The notes: generated by a model not told the origin, from the sequence alone. A DNA stretch of 8,359 nt from Bacillota bacterium (GCA_023441845.1 JAEZNF010000067.1:1-8359); one strand, 5' to 3'. Numbered from the stretch's first letter, positions 1 through 6,573 are shown. Program-made: numbers and translations.

Positions 1-2723
1 GGTAATGTACCTATAAGAGGACCGGTAGGACTATTCAATCTTAATTCAATATTGGCAGTACCGGCGTTTGCAACAAGAGCCTTAAATGAGGTTGCTCCAT
101 CTTCAAAGTTTATATTTTTAAATTCAAGGTAGTCACCGCTGCCGATATAACCTATACCGCTTCCGTCATCTACCGTAGAAATCTTTTGAATGGTTGATGA
201 ATTTAGATTGTTATAGCTCTCCGCCTCCAGTTTTGCATACGCACTTCTTGGCACCAGAGTAGCAGAAGGAGTGGGCGTCGGAAGAGCTTCATCGGGATCC
301 CTTAAAATATAAACGGTTCCGAATATACCTCCAACAAAACTTGCTCCCCTGTTTGCAAATTTAACGGTTACCTTTGATTTCCCATTTAGCCATTCTGAAG
401 GAATAAGATACTTAACTTCATAGAAACCGGTGGGATTTTGGGACCGAACCGTTTCCTCCTTCAGTAACTGCCCGTCTATATAGATGTTAAAGGTTCTGCC
501 GGAGTCTCCGCTGTAATATTTGGCAACAAGATAATTTTTTATTGAGGGTATAACGGCCATATCATAGCTGAACCATCCTGCTCCTGTAACTGAGCTTGCC
601 ACACCGTTTGATGAATTTACATTTGCGTGACGGTACATAAGACCGTTGAAGCTTCCGCCTGTCGAATTACCCTGCAGATTGTGCAATAGCTCGTACTGAT
701 CGTTTGTAACCGGTACTGAATCTATTGTTAGTGCTTCCCTTTCCTCTGCCTCTTTTTTCGCTTTAAGATATGCTTCCAATGCTGCAGCATCCATTTTCAT
801 AAGCGTGAAATAAATACCGTACCTGTCCTTATATCTTTGATAATGAGGCGTGAATTTTAAATTATTGTCCTCATCGGTATTTCTTAAAGTAAATTCAACC
901 TTGCCGGGGGTCTGAACCAGATTGTTTTTAATATTGCTGATCCAGGCATTGACACTATCGGTACCAACACTTATGTAATCCTTTATTGTAACATTCTTTG
1001 TTGCCTTCAATACATTTACTCCATGGGAAGCTGTGGTCATGGATGCTGTTCCAAGTCCTGCACTTAAAACACAGGGACCATATGTAAATGCAACACATTC
1101 CTGTTTATCGGCAAGTCTTGACACCTGCACTTCCATAGGTAAATTCAGTTCAATCTTGTCTCCGGCCTGCCATACTCTGTTGACACTGATGTAACCGTTA
1201 ACCTTCGAAGCATTTACAGCAGCACCATTGACTTTAACTGTAATATTCTCGCCTGCTGCAATCCATGCCGGGGATCTGAATTTTATATTTACTGAAGATG
1301 AAGGCGCTGAGTTAATGGTAAAGTTTACCTTGCTTGAAGCGGGCACATCGGCTGTCTGGGTCAATGAAAGCCCTTTTTCACTCCAGTTCAGCGTTGAACT
1401 TAAATACATATTAACATACAAATCCGTGCTGTTATGGAAATACAGGCTGTCATTGAGTTTTGTAAAGTTTTCCATACCGGTTCCGGTACAGCACCAGAAA
1501 TGATTTGTTTCCGACCCGAAAACCTTGAAGTATCCTGTAGCCATGGGCTGGAAGTACATTGTCATTCCTGTTTCGGGATTTTGTGACGACATAATTGCAT
1601 TTATATACGTTTTTTCATAGTAATCGGCATACTTAACGTCCCCGGTAACTTTGAACAGTTCTCTTGAAAGCTTAAGCATGTTATATGTATTACACGTTTC
1701 ATTGTTGACATTGGTGGCAGTGCCGTACAGAATTCCGGCCTGACGGAAAAGCTCATTTTCGCTGTTTCCACCTGTTACATAGGTGTGGTCTCTCAAAACA
1801 ATTGTAAAGAATTGCTGCGCGGCAGTCAAATAAGAGCTTTCGGAACTTCCCAGTGTACGGTAGCGGTTTAAAGCTCCGATAAACTTCGGAATTGTAGTGT
1901 TGGCATGTCTGCCCGGCAAGTTGTTGGTTCCGGCTGCAATGGTATTGAATAAATCGGTTTCATCAAATAAGTGGGCTGCCGTTAGATGATTGTTGTTGTT
2001 TGTGAGTTTGTACAATTCATAAAGACAGTCATTCATTCCACCGTATTCTACTCCCAATACTCTTGAACGTGTTGCAGCATCCCATTTTGATGCTCTGTTG
2101 TAAACCCAGTCTCCAAGCTTTTTAGCTATGCTTAATGCTTTTGTATTGCCTTCACAATTATACACATCTATAAGACCCGTTAAAATCTTGTGCATGGTAT
2201 ACCACGGTACCCAACTCGAACCTGATGCCATACCTTCAATAACATCAAAATGCGTTTGGGCGGTTGCAAACAAATACCCATTGCCGGATTTATTCTGGCA
2301 GGCTTCCAGTTCATCAATGATATAATCGGTTTTGTTTTTTAATTCAGTATTTAATGCGGTATCACCTTTGGTGTTTTTGTATGCCTTTGCAATGGCCGAC
2401 AGGTAGTGTCCCAATGTGTGCCCCTGAATCATGGAAGACTCCCAGCTGCCATACTTGTCTGCTTTTTTCGGCAATCCGGCTACCTCTCTGAAGCCGGCTA
2501 CCAGACGGTCTGAATCAAGCTTTCTTAAGTAGGTTACTTCCTTGTTGAAGGCGTTTGCATAATACGGATCGGTTATATTAACCTGTTCCATATCAAATTC
2601 CTGCAGTTGTTCCACACTGCCTGCACCTGAAACTTCGGCAGGCAACGGCACTGTGAAAGTTAGTGACAGTAATGTCGAAGAAATCAATAATGCACTTATT
2701 GTCTTTTTCACACTCTTAATCAT
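1..2723 (-). CDS. Secreted DUF1680-superfamily (GH127/GH146) beta-L-arabinofuranosidase with CBM6 module, 3' end cut by window edge
   Basis: Predicted extracellular zinc-dependent, cysteine-nucleophile glycosidase releasing beta-L-arabinofuranose from plant polysaccharides or glycoproteins. The ATG at 2723 follows AGGAGGGG and begins a signal peptide (MIKSVKKTISALLISSTLLS). I read 907 codons without a stop. The catalytic domain spans about residues 45-560. Visible family motifs are GHTLGHYLSA (H102, H106), NETCNTYNML (E342, C344) and FWCCTGTG (C411, C412). By comparison with Bifidobacterium HypBA1, E342, C344, C411 and C412 match the zinc ligands E338, C340, C417 and C418, with C411 as nucleophile; E324 in GGNSENELF matches acid/base E322. 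A beta-rich accessory region (about 660-805), a PTPTPSA linker (815-821) and a CBM6-like start (about 830, KLEAESY, then GYIGSGDYLEF) follow. The motif wording resembles GH146 at least as much as GH127, so exact family and substrate are open. A dockerin beyond the edge is possible but not seen. Confidence 0.9.
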   Translation of the reverse strand, partial: MIKSVKKTISALLISSTLLSLTFTVPLPAEVSGAGSVEQLQEFDMEQVNITDPYYANAFNKEVTYLRKLDSDRLVAGFREVAGLPKKADKYGSWESSMIQGHTLGHYLSAIAKAYKNTKGDTALNTELKNKTDYIIDELEACQNKSGNGYLFATAQTHFDVIEGMASGSSWVPWYTMHKILTGLIDVYNCEGNTKALSIAKKLGDWVYNRASKWDAATRSRVLGVEYGGMNDCLYELYKLTNNNNHLTAAHLFDETDLFNTIAAGTNNLPGRHANTTIPKFIGALNRYRTLGSSESSYLTAAQQFFTIVLRDHTYVTGGNSENELFRQAGILYGTATNVNNETCNTYNMLKLSRELFKVTGDVKYADYYEKTYINAIMSSQNPETGMTMYFQPMATGYFKVFGSETNHFWCCTGTGMENFTKLNDSLYFHNSTDLYVNMYLSSTLNWSEKGLSLTQTADVPASSKVNFTINSAPSSSVNIKFRSPAWIAAGENITVKVNGAAVNASKVNGYISVNRVWQAGDKIELNLPMEVQVSRLADKQECVAFTYGPCVLSAGLGTASMTTASHGVNVLKATKNVTIKDYISVGTDSVNAWISNIKNNLVQTPGKVEFTLRNTDEDNNLKFTPHYQRYKDRYGIYFTLMKMDAAALEAYLKAKKEAEEREALTIDSVPVTNDQYELLHNLQGNSTGGSFNGLMYRHANVNSSNGVASSVTGAGWFSYDMAVIPSIKNYLVAKYYSGDSGRTFNIYIDGQLLKEETVRSQNPTGFYEVKYLIPSEWLNGKSKVTVKFANRGASFVGGIFGTVYILRDPDEALPTPTPSATLVPRSAYAKLEAESYNNLNSSTIQKISTVDDGSGIGYIGSGDYLEFKNINFEDGATSFKALVANAGTANIELRLNSPTGPLIGTL

Positions 2724-2727
2724 AATT

Positions 2728-2736
2728 CCCCTCCTT
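2728..2736 (-). promoter_or_regulatory. Ribosome binding site of the arabinofuranosidase
   Basis: Read on the minus strand, AAGGAGGGG lies four bases before the ATG at 2723, with the AGGAGG core about seven bases away. It fixes the start directly ahead of the signal peptide. Confidence 0.8.
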
Positions 2737-2984
2737 GTTAATGTAAATTTGAAGTGCTCCATTATTTATCATTTTAATTGTGTCCGAAATGGAACTATTT
2801 CTATTGTCAAACTTTCTCGATGGAGCTCTAAGTCTAAATATCACATTATTCCCCTCTTATAATATAAACATTCGACAGTTTTATTTTTTTGAGTACCGCT
2901 TTTTTATAGACACCAAATAAAAGATTTTTTAGATTTGTAATGGAATTTTTTTAACTAACTTGTAACTATTACCGTATTGTGTCG

Positions 2985-2993
2985 TGATATAAT
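2985..2993 (+). promoter_or_regulatory. Extended -10 promoter (TGATATAAT) for the lipoprotein pair
   Basis: TGATATAAT is a perfect TATAAT (2988-2993) with the TGn extension. There is no good -35 at 17 bases; the nearest candidate, TTGTAA at 2960-2965, is 22 bases away, so this would work as an extended -10 promoter. It lies about 90 bases before the GTG start, giving a leader of roughly 85 bases. Confidence 0.55.
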
Positions 2994-3071
2994 ATGTATT
3001 ATTTTGAAAAACACGCAGGTTGCTATAAAGGTATAAGAGAGTTAGGAACTGACCTTGTGACTTTAAAATTA

Positions 3072-3077
3072 GGGAGG
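3072..3077 (+). promoter_or_regulatory. Ribosome binding site that decides a GTG start
   Basis: GGGAGG is only one base from the ATG at 3079 but seven bases from the in-frame GTG at 3085. The normal spacing makes GTG the probable start. Confidence 0.7.
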
Positions 3078-3084
3078 AATGCAA

Positions 3085-3651
3085 GTGGCTAAAAGTAAAA
3101 TAATAGGTGTAATTTTCGTTTTAATATTAATTTCAGGGTGTTCTTCGGCATCTAATGAGTATATTAAAGACAAAACAAATAGCGAAGTTAAAACCGAAAA
3201 CTTGAGTACAATAAAAGTAGGGGGATCAAAAGTAGAAAAAGAAATATTATTTAGAACTACAAATATTAAGGATCAAGGAATTGAAGGTGTAACATTGATG
3301 ATATTGGGATATGATGGTAATGTTATTGACACAATAATAACCGATAAAAGAGGAGAAATCAGAAAGGTAATAAAAGTTGATCGCGATAAGAGATACCCGA
3401 ATACTGAAAATGAAGGGTATTCATCAAGGGGGACAGTCACTGTTATAGCTTTTAAAGATGGATATAAGGAAACTGTATTATTTGAAGCAGCTATAAGTGA
3501 TGGAACCACAGTACAAAATATAGTTATGGAACCTCTGATAAACGGTCAAAGAAATGAACCAAGGGTGTCATTAGGATATAACCATCATCTTGAAATTTTG
3601 TCTTTGGTTGATAAGTATGCTAAAATTATTGGCAAGGAAGCTCATTATTAA
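3085..3651 (+). CDS. Uncharacterised lipoprotein with a carboxypeptidase-regulatory/transthyretin-like beta domain
   Basis: I do not recognise a named family. The 188-residue product (GTG start) opens with a lipoprotein signal: two lysines, a hydrophobic run, then lipobox ISGC with the lipidated cysteine at residue 19, so it should be anchored on the outer face of the membrane. After a polar stretch (about 20-55), residues about 58-140 read as alternating beta strands: GIEGVTLMILGYDGNVIDT, then TDKRGE, then GTVTVIAFKDGYKE. This is the pattern of carboxypeptidase-regulatory or transthyretin-like sandwiches (weak, by eye). The tail has a conserved-looking YNHHLEIL with two histidines and a basic amphipathic end. 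The gene is AT-rich (3181-3240 has 20 G/C in 60, against 27 in 60 at 7621-7680 in phoH). It lies 76 bases before a second lipoprotein gene and is probably cotranscribed. Function unknown. Confidence 0.85.
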   Translation: MAKSKIIGVIFVLILISGCSSASNEYIKDKTNSEVKTENLSTIKVGGSKVEKEILFRTTNIKDQGIEGVTLMILGYDGNVIDTIITDKRGEIRKVIKVDRDKRYPNTENEGYSSRGTVTVIAFKDGYKETVLFEAAISDGTTVQNIVMEPLINGQRNEPRVSLGYNHHLEILSLVDKYAKIIGKEAHY

Positions 3652-3714
3652 CTAACAGCTTTGAGTATTACATTAAAAGAGAGGTATAATGGGTTGCAAA
3701 AGAAATTATTCGAT

Positions 3715-3720
3715 AGGAGG
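3715..3720 (+). promoter_or_regulatory. Ribosome binding site selecting the start of the second lipoprotein
   Basis: A perfect AGGAGG lies seven bases before the ATG at 3728. An upstream in-frame ATG at 3689 has a weaker GAGAGG, and would put 13 polar residues ahead of the lipoprotein signal, so 3728 is preferred. Confidence 0.75.
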
Positions 3721-3727
3721 GACTTTT

Positions 3728-4300
3728 ATGCGGTTTAATACAAAAATACTGATAATAGTGTTTGGGTTTATTCTTATTTTGAGTGGATGCACAAACCAAG
3801 ATAATGAGTCTAAAAGTGCATCTAAAGAAAGTGGTGAGAGTTTTAATTTTATTTTGAGATATGGAATCCAGGAAAAAAATATATTAAATACTTATGATGG
3901 AACTTTTACAAAAGATTTAGTCACTGCAGGTGCTATAACAACAAAACTTGAATTATCAGAAGAAGAAAAAAAGAGTATTCTTGATGAAATGATAAAAATA
4001 GATATTTTTAGTTACTCAAATGATTTTAAAGAATATATATGTATTACGCCTTGTTCAGGATATAGTTTAGAGATTAATTTCAACGGAAAAAAGAAAACGC
4101 TAAATTGGAGTGGTAATAATATTCCGTTAAAGGGAATTGACCCCGATGAAAAGGATGCAGAAAAGGCAGTTAAATATATAGAGAATAATGAAACAAAACC
4201 AATTTTAGACTTAGTAAGATTAGAACGAAGAATTGAACGAATTATTGAGAATAAATCTGAATACAAGCTATTACCGGAACCACGTGGTGGTTACTTGTAG
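3728..4300 (+). CDS. Uncharacterised lipoprotein ending in a Lys/Glu-rich helix and LPEPRGGYL
   Basis: I do not recognise a named family. The 190-residue product starts MRFNTKILIIVFGFILILSGC, a standard lipoprotein signal with lipobox LSGC and lipidated Cys21. The mature part is a polar Ser/Glu linker (22-40) and then a compact alpha/beta domain. It contains NTYDGTFTKDLV, an SEEEKKSILDEM helix followed by IDIFSY, and a strand pair around EYICITPCSGYSLEINFNGK. Those two close cysteines, C-x3-C, could form a disulfide outside the cell. A charged helix (LERRIERIIENKSEYKLLPE) closes the protein. Compositional bias and orientation match the preceding lipoprotein, and the pair likely forms a two-gene operon from the promoter near 2988. 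The proteins are not similar to each other beyond the signal, so this is not a tandem duplication. Function unknown. Confidence 0.85.
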   Translation: MRFNTKILIIVFGFILILSGCTNQDNESKSASKESGESFNFILRYGIQEKNILNTYDGTFTKDLVTAGAITTKLELSEEEKKSILDEMIKIDIFSYSNDFKEYICITPCSGYSLEINFNGKKKTLNWSGNNIPLKGIDPDEKDAEKAVKYIENNETKPILDLVRLERRIERIIENKSEYKLLPEPRGGYL

Positions 4301-4303
4301 AAA

Positions 4304-4341
4304 AACAAGGACAGCATCCGTGCAGCTCTTGCATCCTTGTT
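4304..4341 (+). repeat. Inverted repeat just after the lipoprotein stop codon
   Basis: AACAAGGA (4304-4311) pairs perfectly with TCCTTGTT (4334-4341), giving an 8-bp stem over a 22-base loop that holds further short complementarities (GCA/TGC). It begins three bases after the TAG, where a terminator would sit, but no T run follows. It may be an RNA 3'-end hairpin; a true intrinsic terminator is doubtful. Confidence 0.4.
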
Positions 4342-4659
4342 ACGGATTTAGCCCGGGTAAGGTTATGAAGGCTTTAATTAATATTTATTTTTGCCAATAC
4401 CGAAAATTAAGACTTGCTGTAAAATATAGCCTACAAATCTAAAATGATACGATATTCTATATATAGGCAAATTGTTTTACTACTTTGTAAACTTTTAAGT
4501 TAAGCAATGACCTTACATATAAGTATTAAGTATTTAATAAATATCAGTGAATCAATATACTAGCCCGAAATGCAGTGAACAAGATTAACGCAGGTACTAT
4601 AATCATCAGATTCGTAAAGACGGCAGAGTAGCTTGAAAAGTACAATTGAATCATAAATT
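4342..4659. other. Gene-free stretch between lipoprotein pair and truncated cotJC
   Basis: I find no supported gene. Both strands are broken by stops. The longest opening of note is a 36-codon minus-strand ORF (4544-4654) with a hydrophobic centre but no ribosome binding site. No tRNA, riboswitch or insertion-sequence signature is recognised. Together with the abruptly ended cotJC next to it, the stretch could be rearrangement debris. Confidence 0.4.
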
Positions 4660-4717
4660 AAAAAAGGAAATCACTGGTCTTGATTGTATGAAAAGATCTT
4701 ATGAATTTTCCTTTTTT
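4660..4717 (-). terminator. Candidate terminator of the cotJ operon (works in either direction on paper)
   Basis: AAAAAAGGAAA (4660-4670) pairs with TTTCCTTTTTT (4707-4717), an 11-bp stem with an A tract on one side and a T tract on the other. Read on the minus strand it begins about 33 bases after the cotJC stop and ends in a T run. The loop is long (36 bases) with minor internal pairing, and the stem has only two G-C pairs, so it is a weak prediction. Confidence 0.35.
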
Positions 4718-4750
4718 TACGCTAAACTAGGGGCCATGCATAATTGTAAT

Positions 4751-4939
4751 CTATATTCCAATACTCAAGATAGCCTTTGCTACATCTGTAGGCATGCTGA
4801 ACCTTTGGCTCAGGTAGCGGAGTGAAGCAGCCAGCTCACCGTCCGGCCCGCCGTATTGAGTTATTATATACTTTGCCATTCTTGGATTGCAGCTATTTAT
4901 TTTAACAGGGTACTGCAGCTTTTTATCATAAATCCACAT
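4751..4939 (-). pseudogene. cotJC: Truncated cotJC, manganese-catalase-like spore coat protein (N-terminal third only)
   Basis: CotJC is a Mn-catalase-fold protein of the inner spore coat, usually about 190 residues. Here only 62 residues remain. The opening (MWIYDKKLQYPVKINSCNP, then QYGGPDGELAASLRYLSQRF) matches CotJC strongly and keeps the first metal-ligand glutamate (E35). The frame then stops after AILSIGI. In full-length relatives this point continues into a D-I-G-T-E-E-x-x-H-x-E segment carrying further metal ligands, so the dimetal site cannot form. The two other minus-strand frames just downstream do not restore that segment, so this is not a simple frameshift; a deletion or replacement of the 3' two-thirds fits better. 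It starts 21 bases after cotJB with a good ribosome binding site (AGGAGG region, 4946-4951), so a short protein could still be made. Confidence 0.8.
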
Positions 4940-4960
4940 TTCAAATCCTCCTTTTATACA

Positions 4961-5209
4961 TTACTTTTCCCACGGCCAGGGACTTTCTATCCATCTCCAG
5001 GTGTTGCTGCCGACACTTGACTGTAAAGTAAGTGGGCCAAACATTTGTTCATACCTGTACCTCATCATTTTTGCATGGTGAACGGCATTGTTATAAATTG
5101 AAAGAGCCCTTTGGTCCGTTGGATGAGTATCCAGGTACAAAGCCAGATCGTATACCGTAAAGTCGGCAGCCATGACCTCTTTTAAAATTCTTTCACGATT
5201 CATATCCAT
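4961..5209 (-). CDS. cotJB: Spore coat protein CotJB
   Basis: An 82-residue CotJB family protein, close to the usual length (about 85-90). It works with CotJA and CotJC in the spore coat; the biochemical role is not known. The hallmark features are visible: AADFTVYDLALYLDTHPTD near the N-terminus, a middle helix with FGP (YRYEQMFGP), and the Trp/Pro-rich end WRWIESPWPWEK. I chose the ATG at 5209 because GGAGGTGA (5214-5221) lies just upstream. A longer reading from 5257 would add 16 residues (MVLIRNIQLMHNGGDF) that overlap cotJA and look unlike the family. It is the middle gene of the minus-strand cotJA-cotJB-cotJC operon, and its ribosome binding site abuts the cotJA stop. In Bacillus the operon depends on SigmaE during sporulation. 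Confidence 0.93.
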   Translation of the reverse strand: MDMNRERILKEVMAADFTVYDLALYLDTHPTDQRALSIYNNAVHHAKMMRYRYEQMFGPLTLQSSVGSNTWRWIESPWPWEK

Positions 5210-5222
5210 AAAATCACCTCCA

Positions 5223-5429
5223 TTATGCATCAACTGTATATTCCGGATCAGCACCATAGGGACAGTCCAGTTCGGGGAAGATGGTTCCTTTTTTCAAGCC
5301 TTCCATCGGCGGGTATATGGATTTTAGATATTGGAACGGTACATATGCGTGAGCTAGCTTTGGCATTTGTTCGGAAACCGGGTAGTAATGCTGCATGTCG
5401 GTATTATTATATGAGTTGTTCGGTTTCAT
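5223..5429 (-). CDS. cotJA: Spore coat-associated protein CotJA
   Basis: A 68-residue CotJA-like protein, first gene of the cotJ operon. The family signature is the segment LAHAYVPFQYLKSIYPPMEGL followed by KKGTIFPELDCPY: an aromatic/proline-rich stretch, then a P-M-E-x-L-x-x-G-T-x-F/W-P-E-L motif. There is no signal peptide, as expected for a coat protein assembled from the mother-cell cytoplasm. The ATG at 5429 follows GGAGGGA (5435-5441). The promoter should lie in 5442-5560 on the minus strand. GGAATATT at 5465-5472 resembles a SigmaE -35, but I could not find a clean -10 at the right distance. The gene is divergent from the dipeptidase gene at 5608. In Bacillus, CotJA is needed for CotJC incorporation into spores; here its partner CotJC is truncated. 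Confidence 0.9.
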   Translation of the reverse strand: MKPNNSYNNTDMQHYYPVSEQMPKLAHAYVPFQYLKSIYPPMEGLKKGTIFPELDCPYGADPEYTVDA

Positions 5430-5549
5430 TTCATTCCCTCCAGAATATATTTGTATATTTACATAATATTCCCGTTGATATAAAAATGTTCGTAATTAGT
5501 ATTGTGTAACTGTCAGCGGAAGATGCCCAATTAAATATTGTTGCCATAA

Positions 5550-5579
5550 TTGCAGTTTATGGAAGAATAATGGTATAAT
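5550..5579 (+). promoter_or_regulatory. Promoter of the exported dipeptidase gene
   Basis: TATAAT at 5574-5579 with an upstream TGG (5571-5573) forms a perfect extended -10. TTGCAG at 5550-5555, 18 bases upstream, is a partial -35. The -10 ends 28 bases before the ATG at 5608, a typical SigmaA vegetative arrangement. Confidence 0.6.
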
Positions 5580-5607
5580 TACGTAATAATACTTATAGGA
5601 GAAAAGC

Positions 5608-6537
5608 ATGATTAAGCGGTTGGTTACGGTATTGGTAGTGCTATCGATTCTGCTGATTGAAAATACCGGTACATATTGCCCGAATGATAAAGAAGATTAC
5701 AGCTACAGGAAAAATGCCCAAACTGTGCTTTCGATTGAGGAAGATGTAGCAGACAAACAGAAGAAAACCCTGGCATACACACCAGCGTCATCTGGTGCAA
5801 CGATTAATAAGGAGATAGAATCAACCGGTTTACCGGAGAGAACGCCGGCAGGCATATTGGCGCCACCTGATGCAACGATTTATAAGAAGGAGATACAACC
5901 AACCGGTTCATCCGAGAGAACGCCTGCAATATCACCTGGAATAAAGCCTAATGCCGCACCGACATCAAATCCGACTGCTGCAGCTGCCGTTATAAAAGGC
6001 CTTGTAGAACTTCTGAAGCTGGATTCGTCATTTGTTATTGACTTGAAATATGCATCAACAGACAACTTTACCGGGAAAAAAATATATACGCAGTCAAAAT
6101 GCATATTAAATAAAAATACGGCAGCAAAGCTTATTAAAGCCAACGACGAATTTAAAAAGCTGGGCTATAAAATTAAAATTTATGATGCCTACAGGCCTCA
6201 TTCTGCACAAAAAGTGCTGTGGGATGCTGCATCCGACAAGTCATTTGTAGCTGATCCTAAGAAAGGCTCGGTGCATAACAGAGGAGCTGCGGTGGATATT
6301 ACACTGGTCGATAAAAGCGGTACAGAGCTTACGATGCCTTCAAAGTATGATGAGTTTACCAAAAGGGCATGTTTGGATTACAAGGATTGTCCGGAGGACC
6401 TGATTAAAAACCGTGAACTCCTTGGTAAAACCATGGTTAAATATGGATTTAAAAGGATCAGTAACGAATGGTGGCATTTTGACGATACCGATGCGAAAAA
6501 ATACCCTATACAGGACATTCCGTTTGAGAGTTTTTAA
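5608..6537 (+). CDS. Exported D-alanyl-D-alanine dipeptidase (VanX/DdpX type, peptidase family M15D)
   Basis: Zinc dipeptidase predicted to hydrolyse D-Ala-D-Ala. The 309-residue protein starts at ATG 5608, five bases after AGGAGA. It has an N-terminal export signal or membrane anchor (MIKRLVTVLVVLSILLIE), then a 100-residue Pro/Thr/Ser-rich spacer containing two 25-residue imperfect repeats (from about 64 and 89, ATI...ERTPA). The enzyme domain fills about 130-309. Active-site residues are all present: YRP with R196, the SxHxxGxAxD motif with H223 and D230, and EWWHF with E287 and H290, matching VanX R71, H116, D123, E181 and H184. The shorter loop between YRP and SxH resembles E. coli DdpX more than VanX. 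No vanH, vanA, vanR or vanS lies nearby, and acting outside the membrane would not protect cytoplasmic precursors, so a wall-turnover or nutrient role is likelier than glycopeptide resistance. Confidence 0.92.
   Translation: MIKRLVTVLVVLSILLIENTGTYCPNDKEDYSYRKNAQTVLSIEEDVADKQKKTLAYTPASSGATINKEIESTGLPERTPAGILAPPDATIYKKEIQPTGSSERTPAISPGIKPNAAPTSNPTAAAAVIKGLVELLKLDSSFVIDLKYASTDNFTGKKIYTQSKCILNKNTAAKLIKANDEFKKLGYKIKIYDAYRPHSAQKVLWDAASDKSFVADPKKGSVHNRGAAVDITLVDKSGTELTMPSKYDEFTKRACLDYKDCPEDLIKNRELLGKTMVKYGFKRISNEWWHFDDTDAKKYPIQDIPFESF
5797..5940 (+). repeat. Imperfect 75-base tandem repeat encoding the dipeptidase spacer
   Basis: GCAACGATT occurs at 5797 and 5872, exactly 75 bases (25 codons) apart, and similarity continues through ACCGGTT and GAGAGAACGCC in both copies. 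Two partly diverged copies are present within the low-complexity linker, so linker length may vary between strains. Confidence 0.7.
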
Positions 6538-6573
6538 TAAAATTTTACAATAACACAATCAAGTTTTATTAAA
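6533..6573. repeat. A/T-only 10-bp inverted repeat between the dipeptidase and phoH genes
   Basis: TTTAATAAAA (6533-6542) is the exact reverse complement of TTTTATTAAA (6564-6573), separated by 21 bases. The left half overlaps the dipeptidase stop codon and the right half falls in the -35/-10 spacer of the phoH promoter. It lacks G-C pairs, so it is a poor terminator; a protein-binding site or chance in AT-rich DNA are the alternatives. Confidence 0.45.

Larger units (their letters stand above)
2724..3084. other. Divergent intergenic region between arabinofuranosidase and lipoprotein genes
   Basis: AT-rich spacer with no convincing coding sequence. It contains the leader of the minus-strand glycosidase and the promoter of the plus-strand lipoprotein gene. 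For the glycosidase I see a TTGACA on the minus strand (2805-2810) but no TATAAT-like hexamer at 16-18 bases, and a TATATT/TATTAT patch near 2858-2866 without a good -35, so its promoter is not assigned. No SigI-like ACCCC...CGAA pair was seen on the minus strand. Confidence 0.5.

Noticed and set aside
1228..2862. Plus-strand ORFs at 1228-1503, 2128-2325 and 2653-2862
   Set aside because: They lie antisense to the glycosidase (the last runs into its leader), lack ribosome binding sites and read as shadows of the real minus-strand frame.
4278..4292. AACCAC-GTG-GTGGTT hairpin at the end of the second lipoprotein gene
   Set aside because: It encodes the Pro-Arg-Gly-Gly-Tyr tail and is short; no T run follows, so it is not supported as a terminator.
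4233..4442. Plus-strand ORF of 69 codons overlapping the end of the second lipoprotein
   Set aside because: It starts inside the lipoprotein gene in another frame with no ribosome binding site, and its sequence is uninformative.
4555..4640. Possible riboswitch-like segment (c-di-GMP type considered) in the gene-free stretch
   Set aside because: The conserved c-di-GMP riboswitch core sequences are absent, and no convincing multi-helix fold was found.
4544..4654. Minus-strand ORF of 36 codons with a hydrophobic centre, starting MIQLYFSSYSAVF
   Set aside because: It has no ribosome binding site (the upstream sequence is a pyrimidine tract within the probable cotJ terminator), and no homology is recognised.
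4640..4750. cotJC continuing in another frame after a frameshift
   Set aside because: The two alternative minus-strand frames read RLQLCMAPSLA and DYNYAWPLV before stops, neither resembling the expected TEE-x-x-H-x-E segment.
5210..5257. Longer cotJB start at 5257 adding 16 residues
   Set aside because: The extension overlaps cotJA, is unlike the family, and the ideal GGAGGTGA precedes the ATG at 5209.
5608..6537. Vancomycin-resistance determinant
   Set aside because: Only the vanX-like gene is present, it appears to be exported, and no vanHA ligase/dehydrogenase or VanRS genes are in the window.
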